NCBI GenBank assembly: GCA_000469685.2
Contig: LS997567.1
Location: 36,271,505 to 36,335,504, forward strand
Direction: 5' to 3'
Length of the DNA stretch: 64,000 nucleotides
From: Haemonchus contortus
Taxonomy: Eukaryota > Nematoda > Chromadorea > Rhabditida > Trichostrongylidae
Shown here: piece by piece, positions 55,924-64,000 of the stretch
How the letters are laid out: each line of letters starts with the position of its first letter
Position numbering within the stretch: position 1 is the first letter of the stretch
Translations under genes and position numbers: made by a program
The notes under the pieces: generated by a model
Told to the model about the DNA's origin: nothing
What the model saw: the letters and a program-made list of their open reading frames with translations, nothing else
Databases searched by the model: none

Positions 55924-58800
55924 TCATGTGCATGTCAATTGAGGTAATGATAGAAGTGAATATTATGATAAACAAATGTCCTTCGACGGAGAGGCTGTGA
56001 AATGCTCCCCTTTTAACACTATCCACGCTTATGAAGTCACCTGCTATCTTCTTTTGTTTTGGAACTACCATATTGAACACTGTCGTTTTTCTTTTAAATT
56101 AACCTTTTTTATAGGGAAACGCAACCCCTTCTCTTGTTGCGCGCTTTACTCTTCATGTTACTTTTATTTCAATTTTTCGTCAAGAGATTTCCATTGTCGG
56201 TAGGCATATCTTCATAAAGAAGGCACAAGTGCAAAAATAAGAGGTAAGCTTTTCTTGAATTCGCTTTCTTCACCTTTTCCCTAGCTTCAAATGACATTCA
56301 CTAATCATCAAAGATTTCTTATTCTAGGAAAATCATGAAACATCTCGAGCTGCTGAGCAAACGTAATATCTGATCTTGGAATATACGACTCTATGTTATT
56401 AGTTCTTCAATATAGTATAACATCGCATAAGCTTTCTTTTCTCTCTTGCTGTTTTCGAACCATCTTCCCTATTGCAATTTTCTCTCTACTCTTCATGAGT
56501 AGCTCATACGCCATGTCGTGTCGTCGTGTTAGGAGGTACTCTACTGTATTCGTTTCCTTGTACAGTATTTCGCAAGAAACGCAGTGGAGAGGCTAAAATT
56601 CTCTCCTAATTGCACTGTTTTCTTCATCCATTCGCAGAGTTTTAGTGCCTGCCTAAGAACGCACTTTCGAAACAGTAGTCGAATTACTTCTAACTGAAGA
56701 ATATGATGTGGATTATGCTCTACAGACACTTCTGCTCAAAATGCTCACAAATTGGCCAGATAGTGATCGGAAGCTTTTTGACGCCGGCCTTCATCACGTA
56801 TGGGTATTTCAATTTATCTACTATTTTATTTTTACACCGAATTTCTGAAGTAAATTTTGATGATGGCAAAGAAGGATTAACAGAATGGCAGCTACCAGTT
56901 CTTGAATGGTACTTGCTTGAGGTGAGTTAGGGACCGTGCTAACATTTAGCTATGAACAGTACATTATTTTTAAGATTCGTGCAAGTGAAATGGACAGAGA
57001 GATGACAAAACTCGGAAGATGATGGGATCATGAAGCAGATTTATCGATGAGTACCGCAGTAAATACATGTGAGTTATGCGTACGTATATACGAATACGAA
57101 GAATTACAGAACTCAGCCGTAGGTATTGAAAAAGGTGTTGATAAGGAATATAGTATCGGTCTAAGAGTCAGAACCAGTATGAATGCATTCTTCATTCCGC
57201 AGTTAACGCCAGCATTTCAAGACGCAGCTAGCACAAACTCACAATGGCTAGGGATGGTTCATTTTCCACTGAATGCTCTTTTCGCTCAGACTTATACTGC
57301 TTTCTTGTAGTTCAAATGTCATAGTCACCAACGACCAGCATGTCTTTGCCATAACTGACAAGGGCATGTTGAAGGATGCTCCACATCACGTTTTACAGGC
57401 ACAGCTTATCGAAATATTATTTTTGTTATATATTTGTCGGATGAATTCGAAAAATACTTCCAGTGAACGACCCCAAATATAGACAGTGATCTTCGGACCT
57501 ACATCACAACTGTTCCGAGCAGGACTATACCTCAATGACGAAATTGTATTACAGATACCATAGACAAAGCATTTGGACTTGTATCACACCTAGCTGATGC
57601 GATACCTATTTATTCATGTGCTTGTCAATAAAAGTGATTATAAAACAAATAATGTGACAAACGAATGTTCTTCAAAGAAAGAGCAGTAAAGCACTTACCA
57701 CACCATCACTCCATTAAACAATATGTACCCCAATTTACTTTGAAGTGGGAAGTGTCAGGCTCCAGTACGACCATGACACTACCTCTTTATTGTAACCCCC
57801 TTAGTTTGTCTATCTTCTCTAACAACACTATAGGGGAGATTAGAAACTATGTGGCCATTGGTAATTGAACCACTTGACCAAGCTTCCTGCAGGCAGAATA
57901 CATCTGGTTTGTTGTGTTTTGCAAGAGAGCTCACGATGGGAACTTAAGATAACAACAGATTCGTCCAAGCAGTCTAACTCAGACTGTACATGAGAGTTGA
58001 CTTCAATTTTTATCAGAAACCTCTTTTCGTCATGGTTCATGCCAGTAAAAGCCAAAATATTCACTCCTTCATGGTAGTTGGACACGGGGACGAATTTAGA
58101 ATCAAGAGGTATCCTTCCACCACTCAGATTATCATAAATACAATCCTTGGCTATACGATAGCTGCCTCCAGTTGCTTTGATAAAATGCCTACGTTGTTGT
58201 TCGTGTAAGGCAAATGCGATCCTACGTTCTTTTGCATAAAGGGATGGCCGTATAAAGACACTACTAAATTTAGCAGACTTATGAAGTAAGGGAGCATTAC
58301 TGAGGGCAATAACTTACCGAATACCGTCACTCGAAAGCACACTAGAACAACGAACCACCCACGGGCACATACAGTCGGTGGGTGAGATGTATGCGATAAG
58401 CACTGCAGTAGGTGTTTTCAAATGCTGATCTCAAATACACCCTTCAAATCTGTAAGACGATTATAGTAACAAGTTTGGGACTTTTTGTTTTTCCTATAGC
58501 TTTTCATGGTATTTACTTCTATCTTTCTCTCTTTACTAACCTGTTTCCTCTATTACTAGGCTTTTTATCTTTCACGTTTTGCTAGTCATTTATTTAAACT
58601 CTAGTCTTTCCTCTTTTGTATATCTTTTATTCGTTCTAGTCAACCTTTCTTCTAGTCATGTTTCTCTAGTCTTTTATCACGCTAATCATTCAATTAACTT
58701 ATAATTTTATACATTTTTAATATTTCTTATACTATTATAACTATATTAATCATATCTAATTCTTGTTGTTTCATTTCACCACCCCTATTCTATATTGTTT
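55924..58800. other. Mostly unassigned; ELM2/SANT-like exon remnant and CTAGT-rich tract
   Basis: An exon-like segment at about 56636-56808 (acceptor cattcgcag, donor CATCAC|gtatgg, plus strand) reads EEYDVDYALQTLLLKML and NWPDSDRKLFDAGLHH after an in-frame stop. The spacing resembles an ELM2-SANT junction of nuclear corepressor proteins, but the evidence is slight. A second exon-like piece (EGLTEWQLPVLEWYLLE) ends near 56926. From about 58560 to 58700 the sequence is T-rich with repeated ctagtc(t). Nothing else is recognised. Confidence 0.25.
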
Positions 58801-58817
58801 TTTACTCACTAACTCCA

Positions 58818-58889
58818 ACTCACCGAAGAGCCTCGGAGGTTGGTGAGTAACGAAGTGATTCGTCTGAGTAGAGGCGAAACGAATCACTT
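58818..58889. repeat. Two adjacent hairpins
   Basis: 58818-58824 (actcacc) pairs with 58842-58848 around an inner cctc/gagg stem. Then 58853-58863 (AAGTGATTCGT) pairs perfectly with 58879-58889 over a 15-nt spacer. Both look like designed stem-loops rather than chance and may be one end of a structured repeat. Confidence 0.5.
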
Positions 58890-59072
58890 TACGTTGTGTG
58901 TATATACTTAATCGGTAATACCAACATTTAGTTTTTTGTTTAAGAAATCGCGTTCCCTGCGTTTGACCACTGTGTCGAACTGATAAACGAACTGAGAGTT
59001 ACCTGGCTGGGGACGTCTCGAAATCATGGGTCTCCTATGGTAAGTCCCTTGCATTGTATTTCAGGTTGAAAT

Positions 59073-59146
59073 ATTCAGCTGTTGTTGAACATCAGTTCGA
59101 AGCCTGTGTGGCAGCTTCGAACTGATGTTCCCAACGGCTGAGTAAT
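59073..59146. ncRNA. Pre-miRNA-like 74-nt hairpin (candidate)
   Basis: A perfect 17-bp stem, 59087-59103 (GAACATCAGTTCGAAGC) with 59114-59130, has a 10-nt loop. It extends outward through cagctgttg / caacggctg with small bulges. It lies 180 bp after the paired hairpins and about 20 bp before a tRNA-like stretch, so it may belong to one repeat rather than a miRNA gene. Confidence 0.35.
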
Positions 59147-59166
59147 CGGGCGTGGGAGACTGCCTT

Positions 59167-59232
59167 TAGGTGCCGCAGTTGGTAGGACGGGGAACTCATG
59201 GGCATCACATGAGGGTTTGAGTTCTTGATGCA
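59167..59232 (+). repeat. tRNA-like sequence (SINE head or tRNA pseudogene)
   Basis: GCAGTTGGTAGG resembles an A box and GGTTTGAGTTC a B box. Between them CTCATG and CATGAG form a 6-bp stem around a 7-nt loop (ggcatca), as in an anticodon arm. An acceptor stem and proper T arm are missing, so a functional tRNA is rejected. It is unrelated to the SINE family described elsewhere in the window. Confidence 0.35.
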
Positions 59233-59759
59233 AATGATCGTTTCACTTCTTCATTAAACGTTTCCACGAACTATGGAAAAAACGTTTTCACGTTTCATAT
59301 CGACAATCTGCGACATTCCCTTATATTTTAAACATTGGAAATGTATCTTGGGGAAAAACTTTCTTGCATTTCGTCGGCGGAATTAGCGTGTTGCTCAATT
59401 CGAGCAAAGGTGAATTGCGACACCTTGGCTCAATATGGGCTTCGGAAGTCGTAGGGGGGAAGATGGTGTATTACTCAAAGAATTGAAACACTTTTAACAA
59501 GCGAAATGTTCTGTAGGAATTTGACGTATTCGTTAGAAGACTTTAGTAACTGCGATAAGGTGAGCACCATTTAGGAAGGAATGAAGGTAATAAAATGCTT
59601 TTAACTACACCTTTTGATCCTATGCACATCATCGTCGCGAGGAAGACGAGTTTGTGAGATTTTGACTTCCATCTGCGATTTCATCGAATTCGCTATTGAA
59701 AATTTTTTTCTACTCGAAAAATCAAAGTTGGGCGTCCAAAGCTTCCTGCGTATTTTGAA
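59233..59759. other. No recognisable gene
   Basis: Nothing supported. Confidence 0.4.
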
Positions 59760-60250
59760 CGTATGATCTCTCCGTATACTCGAAAGCTTGATAAATGGAT
59801 CGATAAATACTGTGCAAATCTTGAGGCAAAACTGATACACTCAAAGGACCCCACAAAGATGTATCGGTACATCAATGTACGTCCGAAGGAAGAATCTCTC
59901 CGCGCTAGTTTTTGATGTTACTTATTCAGCCATCGTAGACCACGTTAAAGTCGAACTTCTTGCCCGTTGTTTTCAGCGATCTTACTTGGCGTCCGATGGC
60001 GAGGTTTGTCCAGATTCCACTCGTTTTCAAGTTATTCTACCCGTGAACCTTCAATACGGTTTTACAGAGAGGGGTACCCTCGAGGTGGTCTAGTTCCTCG
60101 TCGGTTACCCCTGATTTTACTCCATACGCCTTCATTAAGGGTGTTATCGTACGTATACTCTATTCTTTAGAACACCTTTTTAATTTGTCGTTCATGCGAG
60201 CCGAGATTCCTGATCGCCTGATCGTTGCAAATACTCAATAGTCACTCCTG
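59760..60250 (+). mobile_element. CR1-like LINE fragment (pre-RT region)
   Basis: Plus-strand frames with stops read KLDKWIDKYCANLEAKLIHS, KDPTKMYRYINVRPKEESLR (near 59840) and VELLARCFQRSYLASDGEVC (near 59950). Then PDFTPYAFIKGCYR, an SFMRAEIPD-like stretch, and IVTPAPKK near 60240. This is the segment between endonuclease and RT of CR1/Jockey LINEs. Homology ends at 60250, where an inverted RT fragment begins. Confidence 0.5.
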
Positions 60251-60465
60251 CGCCTAAGAAACTCCGCTTGAAAGCCGACACACTTAAGCTCATGTGGCAG
60301 CCAACGAATAGAGACCCTATCGGAGGCTTTAGCAAAATCAATGTAAACCACAGCCACTTTTTTGTCTCACCCATAGCTCTCGTCCAATCATGAAAAGAAG
60401 TAAGGAGTGTGATTTCAACTGAGCGCCCCTTGAAAAAACCGTGTTGAGAAGAGGGGATGATACTG
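60251..60465 (-). mobile_element. CR1-like LINE fragment (RT), inverted
   Basis: The minus strand reads SSQHGFFKGRSVEITLLTSF and then VAVVYIDFAKASDRVSIRWL (RT motif A with its catalytic Asp) and ELKCVGFQAEFL. It is in opposite orientation to the abutting fragment at 59760-60250, although the two would be adjacent in one LINE. Confidence 0.6.
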
Positions 60466-61140
60466 TGCTCCTCTACTTCTGATTTATACTACGCTGGATT
60501 TTATCATCCCCGAACCACACTGCTCTGACTATTTTGAATCCATCTCGAGCCCCCACAGCGTCTCACTTGCACAGGATAATGTAGGGTTGGCAAGAAAGTT
60601 CTGCGACAAAAACTTCAAAGTGTTAAAAAATTTTGTAAACAACATGGACACGGTAGCAAAGATGACAAACTACTAGGACATTTCCTTGGCAATCCAAACA
60701 TGATTAAACATGGACATGCCTATCCATCCCCGTCCGTAGGCCTCCGCAGCACTACCACCAATGAATGGACAACACCCGATTCATACCACCACCTTCTGCA
60801 GGGCGTTCAAAGAGAAAAACGCGGGACTAACGGCTCGAATTATCAGCAACCTATTGGGTGCTAGCACTAATCATTGATCAACGCTCAACAATCGGTTGGA
60901 TCACTTCACTACCAAATGATGCTGGCCTTCGAGGTGACGCAAGCATCGTATCATATTTTTAGTGGTTTGAAGGACTCATCCATATGAGTTGCTAAGCGCA
61001 GACTAGATAGTCACAGCCTAAACGAAGCGTTCCATCGCAAAAACACCTAAAACAAATAGAAGCAATGGCTGGTTCTACAGAAGCATCAGCAGAGGATGAG
61101 GTCCTTCGGGCGAGGTGAAAGTTTGGAGAGAGGTTAGACT
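60466..61140. other. No gene; possible mariner-like terminus
   Basis: GGTTGGCAAGAAAGTTCTGC near 60586 looks like a mariner-type terminus, but no matching opposite end or transposase is found. Nothing else is recognised. Confidence 0.25.
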
Positions 61141-61510
61141 TGGTGGAATATTAATTTAGGCATTTAAGACGGTATTGGTTGGCTCACTCACGCCATGGAC
61201 ACCGTCACGCTGAACAGGTTGACGGCGCATGCCATGAAAGTGTACGAGCGGCTAGTCAATTCAAGATTGATTGAATGTGTTCCGAGTTCTCAGAAACATT
61301 TTGGATTGATGCCTGGAAGGTCTACAACGGATGCTATCTTCATAGCCAGTCAGGTGATGGATAACAAACATGCGTAGATGCTACCTAACCTTCTTCGACC
61401 AGGGATCGTTCCACCGCCTACCGCGTTCAGTGCTCAAGAAAGAACGCAACGTCCCACACGGGGTCCCCTGGTTAAGAAAATTTATAACAGTTCTATGAAT
61501 GGTATACGCC
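61141..61510 (+). mobile_element. LINE reverse-transcriptase fragment
   Basis: RLTAHAMKVYERLVNSRLIE and HFGLMPGRSTTDAIFIASQV (61216-61365) match the RT entry block (…MPGRSTTDAI…) of endonuclease/RT LINEs. After a stop a broken stretch continues with RRCYLTFFDQGSF…LPRSVL, where the motif-A aspartate context (FLDLEKAYD in relatives) has degenerated. It is a different lineage from the RTE copies at 19-24 kb. Dead fragment. Confidence 0.55.
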
Positions 61511-62824
61511 CCAGCATCCTAACAAAACCATTAAACGTCATAGTAAGCTCAAAGTAGTGAGCAGAGCCGTGGAGGAGTTTCCCTACTGAGATACTTGAGT
61601 CATAGGTAATTGTCAGACTATTTGCAACGGATCCATTGATCACAAAAACACCTCACATCAATTTTCAGAAAATGTTGCATAACATTTTTTTATCGATTAC
61701 CACGCCAGATTGATAGTTACACCACAACATCATCTTCGAGTGCAGATCACGTAACGACAATACTTGACTTCTGCACTAGGGCTGACACAAAGCCTATTCC
61801 AGAGAGAAATGAACAATGAAGGGATGACTTCAAAAGTCTGAAGCCTTCGTCAAAAGCTATTATGAGCGCGCTGATAGAAAATGTTTGGATAGAAACATCT
61901 CTGTATCATACCGGGAAACCGTTATGACTGATTTTATGCATATAACAATAGGAAGTATGGCGTTCCGCTCATAAAAAGGAGTTTTGTGTATAGGGGCCTA
62001 AACACCACATTTTGATCCTAAGACAATAGTGGAGAGGTTGTCATGATCGCGTCTTTTGTGCGCCAAGCTGTCAGAGGTCGCACAATGAGCAGGAAAACGG
62101 GATCGCCACAGAGCCTATAAAAGTCTGTAGAATGTGGCGAGATTTCAGGATCTCGAAAAATCGAAAATCGTCTTATAACACAATATTCTGTGCCAATTAC
62201 CGGTCTTCGAGACATAAAATGCTTTCTCATATCGTTTTGCTCGCAGAAATCGCTTTTTTAAATGAAAAGCCCACTGTTTTAACGGCGGTTTGCAATTTTT
62301 GTGACATCCTCGTGACAACTCTGGATTCATTGAAAGTTCTCATATATTCTGTGAACTGAACTATTCAAAACTAATTTAGCAATGCGTTTTAATTTTATTC
62401 ATTGCGCTTTCAGTCAGCCAACAGTCACGCTTTACTTGTAAAATAATAGCTGGCTTCTTCTTTATGTCAATACTCTTTTATTAACAGGCAAATTACTGCT
62501 CCAGAATCCCTCCTTTTCTTTTCTCGAAACCACGACTATTATAAGGGCACATTTCGGAAGAAAATGTTTCTTCAATGTACTGTCCTCTTGAATTTCAAAA
62601 CGACTACGTTCAACAGCCAGTCACAAACTATTCTGCTCATTGCTTTGCCTATGCTGCTATCAAAAACTTTATAGGAAGTCTTAATGACTACGCAGTAACA
62701 AAAAACAACGAATATCCAAATTAACTAAAATAGAGGCGCTGCCTCAATATGTTTACTTCCACACATGTATTTTGACCTCTGCAAATTTCTTCTTTAAGTT
62801 ACGTCTTATAAGTTTGAGGCCTTC
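61511..62824. other. No recognisable gene; upstream region of the next gene
   Basis: Short unsupported ORFs only. The last few hundred bases are presumably the promoter of the gene at 62828. No TATA box is clear, as is usual for trans-spliced nematode genes. Confidence 0.35.
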
Positions 62825-62827
62825 CAG
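62819..62827 (+). other. Probable spliced-leader acceptor
   Basis: ggccttccag abuts the start codon at 62828 directly, after a T-rich stretch. In nematodes an acceptor with no upstream exon just before ATG marks SL trans-splicing. Confidence 0.5.
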
Positions 62828-63642
62828 ATGTGTCGTATCATTTCTATTCTTGCTGCTCTAACCGTGGCCACAACATCTCTGCCGAGTACCACCGTATGTT
62901 TTACTTAAGTTTTTGGCCCTGCAAATTTCAGCTTAGTTTGTGTACCCTACATTGTAGAATAGTGGATCGCTTACGACATGGAGAGCAAAACGACAATGTT
63001 TTATGGGCAGATGTGGCACGACACCTATGTGCACAGTTTGTCCCTCGTGCTGCTCAGACTCTCCTCCAATGGTCATGGAGATGCCCCCTCCAAAGAGTTG
63101 TTGTGCATCCCCAAGACCGTCCCCAACCTGTTGCCAAGCTCCTGCACCACTCCCTCCACCTCCTCCACCACCAGTTGTTTCCACAGTTCAGTGCTGTAGA
63201 GCCGCTCCCGCTCCGTTGAATCCCTGCTGTCAGGTAGTATAAAAATAAAACTACGATATCTAGATTTCATATTATTGTCACACTTTCAGGCTCTAGCGGC
63301 TCCTCAGCCAGCATCTGAGCAAGAGCAGTGCTGTTTAGCTGCGCCATCTCCGAACAACATTTGCTGCCGAGAAATGGCTCCAATCCAACAACCAGCCCCT
63401 CCACCTTGCAGATGTGGGGCTCGCATGAATGAAATGGAGTGCCCTGGATGCATTTCTTACAGACCGAGGTGATTTTTCGTGTTTCAACATTTTGTAATAT
63501 CAGTCAAAAGTTGTAGCGTTACTAGCCCAACGAATCTGTTTGCAGGTGTAATCCAATCGCAGTTTCCTGCAGATTAGCATTCCGCGTCCGGAGAGATGCC
63601 CATTACAAGATGTTGTCTCACCTCAGCGAAAACTCGTTGTGA
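62828..63642 (+). CDS. Secreted Cys/Pro-rich protein, four exons, family unknown
   Basis: Exons 62828-62893, 62958-63233, 63290-63468 and 63546-63642 join without a stop to 205 residues. Junctions are phase 0, 0 and 2, and every intron (56-77 nt) has GT..AG. Residues 1-19 (MCRIISILAALTVATTSLP) form a signal peptide. The mature protein is rich in paired cysteines (CPSCCS, KSCCAS, PTCCQ, VQCCRA, NPCCQ, EQCCLA, NICCRE) separated by proline runs, then RCGARMNEMECPGC and a basic C-terminus. I do not recognise the family. The CC-P spacing suggests a disulphide-linked extracellular matrix, cuticle or excretory protein (inference). A polyadenylation signal AATAAA is at 63725-63730. Confidence 0.8.
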
Positions 63643-63724
63643 CCAGTGTTTGATTTATTATCGAGCCCTCACTCGTTACTCGTTGTTCATGGCCAAAAAT
63701 TGTATCAGTGGCCCTTTAAAATAC

Positions 63725-63730
63725 AATAAA
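63725..63730 (+). terminator. Poly(A) signal of the Cys/Pro-rich gene
   Basis: AATAAA lies 83 bp after the stop codon at 63640-63642, a normal 3' UTR length for a nematode gene. Confidence 0.6.
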
Positions 63731-64000
63731 TTATTTCATATTCTGTGGCTAATTTTATTTATTATTTTTGGACCTGGTGAACCCATAAAACCGAAGCTTC
63801 TTTCGAGAGTTCAGTATTTGACCAGATTTTCATGACTTTCAATAAGCCCGTATAGAGATCCATTTCAAGGGAATAGTGGCACCGATTCTCCTCACTCTGT
63901 GATCACCCATGAAAGGTTGCCTGCTTACGGTGTATGGGAGAACTTCCCATCGTGGGCGCCAACCTATCACGGCATCTGCAGCACCGCCTACCGCTGCCTG
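63731..64000. other. Window end, unassigned
   Basis: No gene is recognised. A small inverted repeat (atgggagaacttcccat) is near 63928-63944. Confidence 0.35.

Noticed and set aside
60586..60605. Second mariner element
   Set aside because: Only one terminus-like sequence is present, with no partner end or transposase.

Overview
The window looks like gene-poor, transposon-rich nuclear DNA from a nematode, probably a strongylid such as a hookworm. This is an inference. It rests on a spliced gene with a DB module (a nematode-specific Cys-rich domain), short introns ending in TTTCAG-type acceptors, acceptor-like CAG sites directly before or within 2 nt of two start codons (as expected for trans-splicing), and several sequences closely matching the nematode SL1 spliced leader. 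RTE, CR1-like, BEL/Pao-like, mariner and MULE remnants fit this picture. There are no bacterial-style operons, rRNA genes or convincing tRNA genes.

Layout. 1-18 kb is non-coding ground seeded with four small repeat families: a ~255-bp MITE with a CAGTAGGA-core terminal repeat (MITE-A), a ~500-bp MITE family flanked by TTAA, a tRNA-derived SINE of ~300 bp, and a small GC-rich TIR element. 18.9-22.1 kb (minus) is a decayed RTE retrotransposon interrupted by an internally deleted mariner. 23.6-24.5 kb (plus) is a second, shorter RTE remnant. 26.8-30.8 kb (minus) is a three-exon DB-module gene whose 2.3-kb intron holds a pre-miRNA-like hairpin and a foldback TTAA MITE. 32.1-32.6 kb (minus) is a small two-exon secreted-protein gene. 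34-38 kb has a SINE nested inside a MITE-A copy, a complete TTAA MITE and another SINE.

41-52 kb is a pile of minus-strand retroelements. A CR1-like reverse transcriptase lies at 41.0-41.9 kb and a CR1-like endonuclease at 51.3-52.1 kb. Between them are LTR-retrotransposon remnants: two near-identical LTRs at 44.3 and 50.2-51.3 kb, gag proteins with zinc knuckles, a BEL/Pao-type gag and a protease fragment. Four LTR or LTR-like segments carry an SL1-like motif followed within a few bases by AATAAA, which is the most unusual signal in the window. One LTR copy was later hit by a Tc1-type MITE.

52.3-55.9 kb (plus) has an intron-bearing SRP54 pseudogene followed by a multi-exon, partly decayed MULE transposase gene that itself contains a CR1 3' end. 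55.9-61.5 kb is mostly unassigned, with structured hairpins near 58.8-59.2 kb and CR1 and other LINE fragments after that. 62.83-63.64 kb (plus) is an intact four-exon gene for a secreted Cys/Pro-rich protein. Apart from the DB-module gene, the two secreted genes and possibly one short ORF at 40.6 kb, I see no host coding capacity. The dominant story is nested transposition.
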